From contig OX421507.1 in assembly GCA_949126835.1 (NCBI GenBank), forward strand, positions 25,418,822-25,482,821: a stretch of 64,000 nt of DNA, given 5' to 3'. The translations under genes were made by a program, and so were the position numbers. This document shows, piece after piece, positions 1 through 10,028 of this stretch (positions are counted from its first letter, which is position 1; each line of letters starts with the position of its first letter). This DNA comes from Anisus vortex. Lineage: Eukaryota > Mollusca > Gastropoda > Planorbidae. The notes under the pieces are model-generated. The model did no database searches. It was not told where the DNA came from and was given only the letters and a program-made list of their open reading frames with translations.

Positions 1-143
1 GAGCAATATTATTTTCGGAGAATATAAGAGATAACTTTTACTAGAGTTAAATCTTAGATATCAAATATATAAATCTCATTTCCTGCTGCTTGACCACTAC
101 ACCAACTAGCTGACCTAAATGCTCGTATTTTTACTATCTACAG

Positions 144-280
144 TCACGCCAAATGTTATCCTATTCCTGGTGGAAGGACTAGATTCCCACACAATGTCTA
201 CGGCAAGGAAAATTTTATCAGACACGACAGCCAGCAACTCAATGCATATACTTGACAGCTTTGTAACTGGATTTATAAAG
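144..280 (+). CDS. Alkaline phosphatase-like protein, N-terminal exon (exon 0)
   Basis: This is an internal exon bounded by a ctacag acceptor (141-143) and a gtattg donor (281). It opens with 2 nt that complete a codon and ends in phase 0. The peptide has the layout of the first strand and metal-binding loop of alkaline phosphatases: NVILFLVEGLDSHTMSTARK aligns with the family pattern NVIxFxxDGMGxxTxTAAR. The family's metal-ligand Asp in that loop is Glu here, and the Gly before it is Val, so catalysis may be impaired. The residues that follow (LDSFVTGFIK) fit the segment just before the active-site serine exon. That serine exon is not visible between here and exon A. Joining this exon directly to A would break the frame, so an exon is either missing or lost. 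The assignment rests on recalled family patterns, not a search. Confidence 0.55.
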
Positions 281-504
281 GTATTGGCATCAAAGAATAA
301 ACTTGTTTCCTGCGAGTACTTGTCCAGTGTTAAATCTATGGCCTTTGAGAATTGACCAAATGTGGTTAAATGTAGTTAAATGTAGTTGGGCATTTTATGT
401 GAAATGGACGATTAATCATAAGAAAGTTATAGATTATACTCCCAAGATTTCCAACCCTCCTGACACTTACTGTAAGAAGAGCCATTAGATGGCGAATATT
501 CAAA
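281..504 (+). other. Intron sequence, no gene seen
   Basis: This stretch follows the exon 0 donor and contains only short ORFs without recognisable motifs. A short direct repeat (ggttaaatgtagttaaatg) lies near 363-382. No alkaline phosphatase active-site motif was found here on the plus strand. Confidence 0.4.
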
Positions 505-1700
505 GCAGACAAGAGTAACACATGCTGGGTCTCCTGCAGAGCGGCAATGTCAACGTTGAGTCGCTAAAGTTCCCTATCAATAACGGCAGTCTTTCTTGCA
601 TCGTCTATTTGTTGGGGGTTTGGGGTGACGCCGGGACACAGGGTCCTGACGTTCCAGCTAGTAAAACGAAGAGCTGGATGCGTCTTTCTTGTTTTCGAGT
701 TGCCTGGTGCGGTTGTTTTTTGGCCCACTTTTAGAGAGATGCCTCTCTGATCCCCACGCACCCATTGTAAAAGCCATGGCGAGACGACACCTAACTGGCT
801 GGGGGCTGCCCAGCTTGAGTAGTACGATGACCTCTCCCACCGTCGAAGGGGACCCCTGGCGCTCGTTTCCTTCGACAATCGGACGAGCTTATAACCGGTA
901 ACTGCCCCTCCCGTGTTGGGTCGGCATCTTGCGATGACGCTGGAGTGTCTTCTCCAGTTGAGCTACAGTGCCTGGGCAAAATAATATGGAGAACCAGCTG
1001 GTGCCCATGCAGCACACACCCCCTCTCCTCGCAGCTAACGGATCCAAGGGAGCGACAGAGTCGATGCATCTTGGCTTCAGATGCGCTGCAGGAGTTGCCG
1101 GTGATGACGATACAAAGTCAAACCGCCTTAGGGACTCCAGCTCCTGATTTTTTTGTCAGGGTTTACTCCCTTAGCCTTTTCCGTGAAGGGGTAAGCCGCA
1201 AGGCAGCGGTGGTTTGGATTCAGAGTATCCTTCTCCTAGATAGGCTACCATCCAAGGTTAACGAGCCCCATCTGCCCGAAGCGACTGGTTTTGAGGCGCC
1301 AGTGGAACGCCCATGCCCCTTCTCCTGTAGAAACGGTTTTGCCGGGCTTAGTAGCTAAGCCACTCGGGAAGGCCAGGAGCTGGACTTGGTTGTCAGAGGC
1401 TATTTGAGACGCATGCCAGTGGGAGCATTTTATAGGAAGTGGGAGCTTGTCCCCACTACCACCCCCGGCGATAACAACCTTTAAAGTATACCTAAAGTAT
1501 AGGATTTGTGCTACCGGGTGACATTGCAGGTATAAAGACGATCCACCACGATAATGATCCTATGCGAAACTGCAGTGAACAACCGCTGGGTTGCGGAAAC
1601 CCCTACTGTTATACACCAAGGCTCTTGGCGTGTCGTGGTGTGGCTGGAGCCCGGACAGAGCCTTGGTGTGCACCTCCTAGAGCTCACTCATAAAACGTTA
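505..1700 (-). mobile_element. 5' end of an RTE/craniofacial-development-protein-2-like LINE, 3'-truncated
   Basis: Read on the minus strand, this is a GC-richer block than its surroundings that behaves like a LINE 5' UTR followed by the start of an apurinic-type endonuclease. The peptide near 510-650 contains FTSWNVRTLCPG, then DDARKTAVIDREL, an in-frame stop, then RLNVDIAALQET. These are the first strand and the catalytic-Glu (LQET) block of LINE endonucleases. Sequence after LQET is missing, so only the 5' part is present, which is unusual because LINE copies normally lose their 5' end. The 5' limit near 1700 is approximate. A family-matching 3' terminus occurs on the plus strand at 13490-13870. 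Confidence 0.65.
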
Positions 1701-1744
1701 CGCCCTGGACTGTCCGTTTTTTAGAGACATTATTACAATTCGTA

Positions 1745-1978
1745 CCAAATTGATAACAGGACCTGTGAAGCAGCGTTCACCAGTTTCTGTGGCCACGACA
1801 TACTAGGTGATTGTGTAACCAGCACAATGAACAGCCACCTTTACTTTACCCTAAGATCAGGTACATATCAGAGCTGGGTTGATTCAGCGACACCTTCCAG
1901 ACCCGGGAAAAAACCTAGCCTTCACCCAGGGCACTTCGTTACGCCAGTCGAACATCCTGTCGCTCGGCCATGGTGCCC
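1745..1978 (-). mobile_element. tRNA-headed SINE, diverged copy
   Basis: On the minus strand it starts with a tRNA-like head containing box A (GGCCGAGCGAC) and then a body that recurs several times in the window. Shared body blocks are gcgttcaccagtttctgtgg, ggtgattgtg and ccacctttactttacc on the plus strand. Box B is degraded compared with the copy at 25505-25703. It lies immediately upstream of exon A. Confidence 0.7.
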
Positions 1979-2044
1979 CCCTAAACATGCACTTACAAGA
2001 GTGTTTTATAGTTAACAAAACTATTATGTTCACTTTTCTTGCAG

Positions 2045-2217
2045 GTAAATACACAGCGTTGGTGGCCACGGCGCCCTTGACTTCCCCAGGTGTGGCAGGA
2101 ACATACGCCTCAACGCCAGACATGAAGTTAGAGTCAGACATCCATCTCAACAAATCCGGCTGCGATGGGTTTAAGGATATTGCCAAGCAGCTGATCGATG
2201 ATTACAACGATTTGAAT
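2045..2217 (+). CDS. Alkaline phosphatase-like protein, exon A
   Basis: The exon has a tttcttgcag acceptor and a gtaggt donor. It starts with 2 nt completing a codon and ends in phase 0, giving 57 full codons. GKYTALVATAPLTSPGVAGT aligns with the family block GKSVGIVTTTRVxHASPAGT. The end, GFKDIAKQLIDDYNDLN, aligns with the family's GCxDIAxQLI helix that leads into the VIxGGGR strand at the start of exon B. In the usual RVxHASPAGTY block a His and a Ser contact the Mg site. Here those positions read differently (APLTSPGVAGTY), so the metal site looks altered. Its phase-0 end fits both exon B and exon B'. This is the last exon upstream of the duplication. Confidence 0.72.
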
Positions 2218-2267
2218 GTAGGTCATGATGATCATGGCTTATGCATGTTGTTGTTCTTCTGCGTGTA

Positions 2268-2291
2268 AAGGGTGGGGGTGGGGGTGGGGGT
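2268..2291 (+). promoter_or_regulatory. G-run cluster downstream of the exon A donor
   Basis: Four runs of three to five G separated by single T residues lie about 50 nt after the exon A 5' splice site. This matches the G-quadruplex pattern and also resembles intronic G-run splicing enhancers. Function is inferred from position only. Confidence 0.4.
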
Positions 2292-2307
2292 CTTCTAATG
2301 ACTGTGT

Positions 2308-2654
2308 AAACAAGAGTATTACTAGTAGTTAAATCACTAAACCTAGAAACACTAGAGGACATAAGAGCAATTAGTAGAATAGTAATTATACACAAGGCAT
2401 TAAATTCTTATTTAGAAATACAACCCAATGACAGCCTGTTGCAATAATGAGATAAACATAAGTCAACAAACACTTTCCTTATCCCTTATGCGAGAACAAA
2501 TGCATTTACTTACACTTTCTTCCCGAGTGCAATTCAGGCATGGAATGGGTTGCCTGAACAAACAAGGAAAACGAGTAACTTAACATCATTCAAAACATTT
2601 CAAAAAATGCAAGACTAGACGCAGACCACGGATGAGTGTATGACGCAATAATCT
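2308..2654 (+). mobile_element. 3' fragment of a CR1/jockey-like LINE
   Basis: The segment is colinear with 9640-9990 of the longer LINE in this window, sharing blocks such as tagaaacactagaggaca, cccttatgcgagaacaaat and tggaatgggttgcctgaaca. It is a 5'-truncated, decayed copy ending in the terminal gtatgacgcaataat block. Confidence 0.75.
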
Positions 2655-3003
2655 TCTGAAACTGACTGTTTTGAAAAGACAACGCGAATCATTAAATACT
2701 CCCGTGGTAGTGTGGGGGACAGACCTATTACTATGAGGGGTAAAATAATGGTATCATTGCAAAACTCATAATAAAAATGATGGGAACTTACCTGTACGAG
2801 AATAATAAACTATTCCTAGCCATTCCGAGAATTTAAGGTCAGCATAAACACGGAATCCTAAGATTACTAAAAATCTTTAGCATTGGTTACTAAAAGTCAA
2901 GGAAATTGAAAAACTAAGCCCCGCCCACAAATCTTGCGTAGGGAGAAAAAGAGTGGGGGAATATGTAATGTGTGTTTCAATATTGAGCCACCAATATGTG
3001 ACA
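2655..3003 (-). mobile_element. LTR fragment, inverted relative of the 37430-38130 solo LTR
   Basis: The reverse complement of this stretch matches the first 350 or so bases of the solo LTR at 37430, including TGTCA at the start, AACACACA, GTGGGCGG and tgatgataccattatttt-like blocks. It abuts the LINE fragment on its left and lacks the LTR's 3' half. Confidence 0.6.
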
Positions 3004-3289
3004 ATAGTATGATTAATGAAGCTGAACAACAAAGCGAACTGCTAACCCACCCACACATCTCTAATTGTAAATATTGCTTAGTGTATGCATTTTTCAAACA
3101 TCGGCTGTCTTTGCTTGTATCTATATAAGATTTCATTTGGCTAAACGTTTATATTAGCTGGTTAGTCTTTTATGTGTAAGTGCTTATTTGTGCATGTATG
3201 TCTGTCTGTCTGTCCTTTTATAATTTTAATGAATAAGTCATCTATTTTTTAAAAGGCTGGCTGTTTGATGTGGTTTCAAAATATAGTTT

Positions 3290-3723
3290 TATTTTCTATT
3301 AATATTTTTATTAATGAAAAACATTTAATCCAAAATATATAAAAAATACAAAGTACATAGGAATTATAATAAATGACAAATTGTCATGGAATTCAAAATG
3401 CTGATGAGGTAATTAAAAGATAAAAGGAAAAACTTCAAAAGAAAAACAACATATACATGTAACTGAAATGACAATTGACATACATTGGACATATTTTAGA
3501 ATATGCATGTTCTGTAGGGGAACCTTCACCTTAATAAAACATGTTTAAATAAAGCAAATTCAGAAAATAGCTGAAAGGTTAATTACTACTGAATATGCAC
3601 AGCTGACAAGTGCAGCGACACTAGATAAATAACTAAACCAAGAAACATTAGAGGGAAGAAGAGCCAAAAGCAAAGTAGTAATAATAAAGCAATGAATTCT
3701 AGCTAAGAAATATAACACAATAA
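3290..3723 (+). mobile_element. Decayed CR1/jockey-like LINE 3' fragment
   Basis: The piece carries blocks seen in the reverse transcriptase 3' half of the 6137-10028 LINE (tcatggaattc for tcttggaacc, ttttagaatatgcatgttct for ctagaatatgcaggatct, aagcaaagtagtaataat). It has many stops and frameshifts. It is immediately followed by a different LINE. Confidence 0.55.
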
Positions 3724-5575
3724 CATAGGCGTATAGAAGAGCAAGAAACAGGTTTGCACAGAAAATCAGGCATGCCAAATCACAGCATGTTCAGCCTATG
3801 CTAGAGGCAGCCGTCACAGACTCTCGCAGGATGTTCTCCGTGGCAAAAGACCTCCTTGGAAAAAAATGTACACCACCAGTTTTGGCTGACATGACTAGTG
3901 AGAGGGCGGCACAAACTCTAAGCGGCTTTTTTAAGGACAAGTTTGACACAATCAGAAAAGCCTTCGGAGAAAGCAATAATTTGCCTGCCGATAGGAATCT
4001 ATTTGTGGACAACCCTTCGGCAGAAATGTCTCCAGTTGATGAGGTACAGTTAAGACGCTTAATCACTGGCTCGAAGCCTACATATTGCGTTGATGATCCC
4101 ATCCCAACAAAGATTATGTTGGATTGTCTGTACTTAATACTTCCTGTCTGCCACGGTTCCACGCCTCTTCAATGCTGTGGTGATTAAGCCTCTTTTAAAG
4201 AAAAATGACCTGGACTCAAACGATTGTAAGAATTTTCTACCGGTTTCCAACCTTTCTCACATATTAAAACTTCTGGAGAAAATTGTGTCAAATCAGCTTG
4301 TCCGGCATCTAAACAATAATAACCTACTAGATAAGTTTCAGTCAGCGTATCGGACCATGGTGAATTAACACCCATAGTCCTACTAGATCTTAGCGCTGCT
4401 TTTGATGTCATTGACCATGGAATACTCCTGTCAAGTCTTCAGTATGGGGTTGGCATAACTGGGACTGCTCTTCGTGGGTTCAGTTCCTATCTGGCCGACA
4501 GGACTCAGCGAGTTATAGTCAATCTGGTCTCCGAACAAGAAACTCCCCTTATTTGTGGGGTACCGCAGGGTTCAGTTTTAGGGCCCGTCCTATTCTCAGT
4601 GTACACAATTCAGCTTGGCAAATTTATCGAGAGCCATGGTGTATCTTGTAAATTTTTTGCAGATTACACGGTGCTTTAAAGAAGTTTTCGTCCTGATTTG
4701 TCTGCCTGCGCTGCTGCTGTTGGCGATGTAGAAGAGTGATGTCTAACTGTGAAGGCATGGATAGCTGCAAACAGACTTAAATTAAATGATGACAAGACAG
4801 AGGCAATTGTCTGTGGATCTGATGTCAGTCTCCGGAAAATCGCAATTACTACGATCAAAGTTGGGGCTTTCGAGATAACGTTGTCAAACACGGTTAGAGA
4901 CCTTGGCCTTTTTATTGATAATAAAATATCGATGGTTACACATATCAGTGCTGTGGTTAAGGCTTGTTAGTCTCATCTACGCGCCCAGGGTCAGCTTCTA
5001 CCTTAACTTAATTGGAGGACGGCCAATACCGTAACAGTCTCTCTTATCCAATCAAGGTTGGATTACTGCAATAGTTGCCTGTGGGGTTTACTCCAGAACC
5101 AGCTGCAAAGATTACAGAGAGTGCAGAACACCGCAGTGCGTTGTTTCGGGGTTGAGGAGGCATGATCATATCTCCCCAATACCAAGGGATCTCCACTGGC
5201 TCCCGGTGATAAAGCGAATAGAGAACAAAATTATGTCCATTACGCACGGAAGCATAAAGGGTGTCGCTCAAGCCATGAGCCATCTAAGGAACTGCGCTCT
5301 TCGACACAGTCACTCCTCAAAACTCCCAGATGGGATAAACACAAAAAGAAGTATCTGGTAGTGAATCAGTTGCGCCTTCTTTACGGAACAATTTATTTCA
5401 GACACTGAGAGAGTCTGGGACAAGATAATCTTTTAAAAACAACTTGAAGACCATTTTCTTTGGCTAATACATCTGCCATTGCAAGTCACACTAAGAGAGC
5501 GCATTGAGCCTGCTAATTTAATAGCATGGATAAAAGCGCTATAAGAAGTGTCCATTCTTATCTTATATTATCTTA
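3724..5575 (+). pseudogene. L2/CR1-like LINE reverse transcriptase, 5'-truncated and frameshifted
   Basis: Translated fragments in shifting plus frames give reverse transcriptase blocks in the right order. These are AVIKPLLKKNDLDSNDCKNF, then FQSAYRTM, LDLSAAFDVIDHGILL (finger/palm motif A), CGVPQGSVLGPVLFSVYT (motif B), CKFFADYTVL where the catalytic YADD-type motif has lost an Asp, then KLNDDKTEAIV and SRLDYCNSCLWGL. The 3' tail ends with gcgctataagaagtg and an AT-rich ttatcttatattatctt terminus typical of L2/CR1-type tails. No endonuclease is present. At least four frame breaks and several stops make it non-functional. The copy at 33950-35690 is its duplicate and carries different lesions. 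Confidence 0.8.
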
Positions 5576-6136
5576 ACAACTAAATTACAAGGATAAAAAC
5601 ACGTTTATATTTTATATGAAAGAATAAATGCATTCTTCATTAGTTGCATCTGGGCGTTAAATAGTATTTATGAATAAACCAGGAAAACAAATTTCTTAAC
5701 CTCATTTGAAACAACTATCAAAGTATAGTCAATCTACTGGTGGGCAGAGGACTTAATTTTTAACATTTAACAGTTTTTTTTTTGTAGTTGTAATTATAAA
5801 ATGTGTAAATAGTTAGTAACTCCATTAATCTTTAAAAAAAGACAAAATTTTAGTTCAGTGGACTAGATAAAAGACTATAAGATGGACCGCTTGCTTTGAT
5901 ATTTCTGCTATTTTATAACTTGAAACCCTTAGTTTCGGAATTCCGATCGCACTACCTCCTCTAGATTTCCGGTTGAGTAATTCGCTATGATTTTCTCAAT
6001 GAAATGTTACGATTAAAATCAAACGTTGTATATAGCGGAAACCTTTAATGCAATCGTAGGATCGTAGAAGTCATTTAAGGCAGCCTTATTGGTTGCGCAC
6101 GGAAAAAAAAGAACATATTATATAAGCTTTAAAAGC
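5576..6136 (+). other. Intron sequence, no gene seen
   Basis: This is AT-rich non-coding DNA shared with 35691-36250. A block at about 5880-5940 (gaccgcttg, gatatttctgctattt) recurs at 10550-10600, and in copy 2 at about 35995 and 36390. An old internal duplication therefore predates the large one. Confidence 0.5.
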
Positions 6137-6703
6137 TCATAAGACTTCCGGTTTCAGTTAAGGACGCTTTCATATCACACAAAGATTTTTCAATATATTT
6201 TCCATATTTATATAACTAACACCCATTTAAACTTAATACTAACCTTTAATTTTGTTAATACTTAGTATATGTATATTGCAAATACTATTAAATATATAAT
6301 TGATCGTAACTAACTGTGAGCTAAAAGTATTATTATTTCTACTTAGCGCTTCGGAGGCGGCCATATTGACCGCCATATTTGAATTGTTTGTTTACAATCA
6401 CTGGTCTAGGCCAGTGGTTTAAAATAATAACTTAAGCCCAATAATATTACATATTAAAGCAACTCAGACAAATAAACACATATATTTTAAAAATAAAACA
6501 TAATTAAATATATAAGAGACAGACTAACATTCGTTTTATTAGTAATATTAGGCTAATAAAGGTTACTAATAGTACTAAAGTTTAGTAGTACTAAACCTAG
6601 GCCTAGGCTTACCAATGAAATCTTAAACTAAATGAAATTTTAAATAGTAACAGTTAACAGGTCTATTTTAAAAACAATAAATATCAATTAAGACATTAAG
6701 ATA

Positions 6704-7080
6704 TTGACAACACACTTATTTATATCACCCTTAAAACAAATCACTCGAAACCATTTTAAACACAAAATTTGCAAGTATAGACAAAAGCTCCTAATACTGT
6801 TGTTGCTCTTAGCTGGTGATTTAAAATCTAACACAGACCTAGTCAAGACAGTTAAAGATAGATGTAATATGTGCAGTAAGTCATGCACAGCAAAACAACG
6901 AGCCATTCAATGTGACACCTGTGATGAATAGTACTATGCTGCATGCTTGCATATGAACACCCCAATATATATAGCGTTAGGAAATAAAGACGCCTTTTGG
7001 CACTGTGTACAGTGTGGGTTGCCACAATTTAGTTCAGGTCTGTTTGATTCTCATGACCTGGATACTACAAAACCCATACA
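6704..7080 (+). pseudogene. LINE ORF with PHD-type zinc finger
   Basis: The translation contains CNMCSKSC, AIQCDTCDE, a stop where Trp is usual (WYHAxC-like YYAACLHM follows), then WHCVQCGLPQFSS. This is the Cys/His spacing of a PHD finger found at the front of some CR1/jockey-like LINE proteins. I infer it acts in retrotransposon RNP or chromatin binding. One stop at about 6929-6931 interrupts it, so it is broken. A hydrophobic run (LLILLLLLAG) precedes the finger. Confidence 0.6.
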
Positions 7081-7154
7081 GTGCCTTGACAAGCCCAGAT
7101 GTTAATAATTTAGACCTAAGTTAACTCTTAGCTAGATCAACACCAATTAAAATA

Positions 7155-7991
7155 ATGAAAAAGACACTCTTTAACACTAAATCCCATAAAACCTTGAATC
7201 AGCATAACCTTAAAACACTAACAATAAACTTCCAAAGCATTAAAAATAAAACAGCTGATTTGGAACTTTTAATAAATAAAGAAGAACCAGACATAATTGC
7301 AGGTTCCGAAACATGGCTTAATGCAGATGTATACAATTATTCAATAATAATTAATTATGAAATTTTTAGGAAAGATAGGGCAAACAGTCATGGAGGAGTC
7401 TTATTAGCCATAAAATCTACTTTAATAGCTGAAGAAATTAAAATAAAACCTAATAATAACATAGAGTCAGTCTTTTGTAAAATAAGTAGACCTAATTCAA
7501 AACCACTAATTGTAGGCAGTGTATATAGACCACCAAACTCAACAGCAGAATACATGACTGATCTGTGTAATCAGCTCATAAGCATTAAAACAAATCATAA
7601 AAATGATGTAATTTGGATAATGGGGGACCTCAACCTCCCCGACATTAATTGGAATAGCTACACGATAGAAAAACACCAAAACATAAAAGAAATAAATGAA
7701 CTTTTTATCAATACCATACACATTCTAAACTTAGAACAAATTAATAAAAAACCAACAAGAAACCATAATATACTAGATTTATTCTTAACAAACAGACCAG
7801 GACTAGTAATACATTATGAGATAATCCCTGGTCTTTCAGATCATGACATTGTCAGAGTTAATAACATAATCAAAACCGAATTATGCAAGAAACCTAAAAG
7901 AATAATTTATATCTGGAATAAATGTAATAAAGCAGATCTACATCAAGAAGCAATAACATTTCAAATACTGTTCTTAATAAATACAATATAA
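7155..7991 (+). CDS. LINE apurinic-type endonuclease domain
   Basis: This is a 278-residue reading frame with the endonuclease blocks in order: INFQSIKNKTADL (residues about 23-35), EPDIIAGSETWLN (catalytic Glu in SETW), FRKDRANSHGGVLLAI, VGSVYRPPNS, IWIMGDLNLPDINW (catalytic Asp and Asn), LDLFLTNRPG and GLSDHDIV (terminal His pair region). In a working LINE this domain nicks genomic DNA to prime reverse transcription. The domain itself looks intact. The frame ends shortly afterwards and the downstream reverse transcriptase is broken. The start Met at 7155 lies downstream of the zinc-finger region and may not be the true start, because the intact protein would probably have been longer. Confidence 0.8.
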   Translation: MKKTLFNTKSHKTLNQHNLKTLTINFQSIKNKTADLELLINKEEPDIIAGSETWLNADVYNYSIIINYEIFRKDRANSHGGVLLAIKSTLIAEEIKIKPNNNIESVFCKISRPNSKPLIVGSVYRPPNSTAEYMTDLCNQLISIKTNHKNDVIWIMGDLNLPDINWNSYTIEKHQNIKEINELFINTIHILNLEQINKKPTRNHNILDLFLTNRPGLVIHYEIIPGLSDHDIVRVNNIIKTELCKKPKRIIYIWNKCNKADLHQEAITFQILFLINTI

Positions 7992-8473
7992 ATAGTCCAG
8001 TTGAAGATATTTGGCAATTCATAAAAACAAACTTAAAAGCAATAATGGCTGATTTTGTGCCAAAAAAACAAACGTCAAATAAAATTAACAAATGTTGGTT
8101 TAACACTAAACTAAAGAAACTGCGTAAACAAAAAGAAAATCTATAAAAAAAATTAAGGCAACTAATTCAATTAGACTTCATAAAAAATACCTAAAAAATA
8201 AACATTTAACTCATAAACTAAGCAGACAGCTGCAGAATGAATGTGTAAACAGTGTAATTTCTAAAGATAATAATACAAATTTATGGTCCTACATTAAATC
8301 AAGAAAAATGGACACTACAGGCATAGCTCCACTAAAAGGCCAAAACAATGAAACTTATAACGACAATGAAACTAAAGCTAATATTCTAAACACACACTTT
8401 GCATCATCTTTTTCTAATCCAGGTGACAAAGAAATCTCCATAAATTTAAACAAACTAGAAGAAAAAATAAAAT

Positions 8474-9613
8474 AAATGTAGATGAAAAAGTCATTAAACA
8501 CCTCATAACCAACTTAAAAGTAAACAAAGCTTCTGGTCCAGATGAAATACCAGCAAGACTGCTAAAAGAACTAACTAATGAAATATCTCCAATCTTTAAA
8601 ATACTTTTTCGGGCCTCTCTAAACCAGGGCAAAGTGCCCAAAGATTGGAAATTAGCCAATGTAACTCCTCTTTTCAAAAAAGGAGATAAATTGATCACGG
8701 AAATTCCCTAACAAGCATAACATGTAAAATACTTGAACATTTAATATATAGTAGTATAGTAAATCATCTAGACAAACTGCACTGTGCCCACACCAATATA
8801 GCTGTAGGAAAAATAGATCATGTGAGACTCAATTAATAGGCTTAATAGATGACTTGTTTTTAGGGATTAGATAATAACGCCAAATTTATGCTTTTTTACT
8901 AGATTTTTCCAAAGCATTCGATAAAGTTCATCATTCTAGTCTACTAAAAAAACTTAAATATTTTGGAATCTCTGGTCCTTTACACCAGTGGATTCAGGAC
9001 TTTCTTATAAACTGTGGTATTAAATGGCTCTAAGTCATCACCAATAACTGTAAACTCAGGAGTTCCACAAGTAACTGTTCTAGGACACCTTTTATTTCTA
9101 ATTTATATTAATGATCTGCCAGATTGCATCAACACAGGAACAAAAGTAAGATTATTTGCCGATGATTGCATAATTTATAGAACAATAAATACAGAAAAAG
9201 ATAGTGAACTTCTACAAAATCCTTGATGAACTACGAAAATGGAAATCAAACTGGAGTATGTCTTTTCACCCAGAAAATGTCAACTAATAAGGGTATCCAA
9301 GAAAAAAAAACAAATAATAGCAAACTACTTCATTCATGGTAAAGACCTAACTCAAACTAACAATGCTAAATATCTAGGAGTAATAATAAATGACAAGTTA
9401 TCTTGGAACCTTCATATTGATGAAGTAATTAAAAAATCAAACAAAACCTTAGGATTCATAAAAAGGAACTTTTACAAATGCAATAAGAATATAAAACTAA
9501 AATGCAATCTCACATTAGTTAGGCCTATACTAGAATATGCAGGATCTGTATGGTACACATCAACTACAGAAAACATTAAAAAATTAGAACGAATAAAAAA
9601 AAATATCTGCTAA
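8474..9613 (+). pseudogene. LINE reverse transcriptase, frameshifted
   Basis: In several plus frames the order is NKASGPDEIPARLLK, WKLANVTPLFKKGD, LLDFSKAFDKVHHSSLL, NSGVPQVTVLGHLLFLIYIN (the usual QGTVLGPLLF is altered), DLPDCINTGTKVRLFADDCI with the catalytic Asp pair retained, then LGVIINDKLSWNLHID and RPILEYAGSVW. Stops and indels occur around 8695-8990 and 9225-9240. The element therefore cannot make its own polymerase. It is the downstream part of the LINE spanning 6137-10028. Confidence 0.8.
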
Positions 9614-10028
9614 GTTTATAACTAGTGAATATTCCCAATTAACAAGAGTAACACCATCAGTCAAATCACTACACATAGAAACACTAGAGGACAGAAGGGC
9701 AAAGAGTAAAGTAGTAATAATACATAAGGCATTAAACTCTAATTTAGAAATACAACCCAATAACAACCTGTTGCTAAGCTCAGATAAACATAAAGACAAA
9801 AACCGTTTGCTTGTCCCTTATGCGAGAACAAATACATGTAAGTACTCTTTCTTCCCGAGTGGCATTTGGTCATGGAATGGGTTGCCTGAACAAACCAGGA
9901 AAACCAGTAACTTAACATCATTTAAAACATCAATAAAAATACAAGACTAGACTCGGACCACGGTTGAGCGTATGACGCAATAATATTATTTATAGAAGGA
10001 GCGTCTGGAATGTATAAGATATAAGATA

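Larger units (their letters stand above)
6137..10028 (+). mobile_element. CR1/jockey-like LINE, near full length, about 3.9 kb
   Basis: Copy 2 of the duplication has an empty site at about 36240, which fixes the insert limits: sequence runs from ataagctttaaaa into the element and leaves into aaaaatagagcaagcg. It contains a 5' UTR, a PHD-like zinc-finger region, an endonuclease, a decayed reverse transcriptase, and a 3' end of ataag-type repeats (tataagatataagataag). Because it is present in one copy only, it inserted after the segmental duplication or was lost from the other copy. Confidence 0.8.

Noticed and set aside
882..896. The hydrophobic C-terminal stretch (residues 882-896 of the 18795-21527 protein) as an envelope remnant.
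   Set aside because: One short hydrophobic run, with no other envelope-like feature, is not enough; it may be translated non-coding sequence after the last deletion.
1508..1693. A plus-strand frame whose GIKTIHHDNDPMRNCS piece after a tgcag acceptor resembles the GVKxxxxTIG region of alkaline phosphatase.
   Set aside because: The region reads better as the minus-strand LINE 5' UTR, the serine motif is absent, and the resemblance is too short to call an exon.
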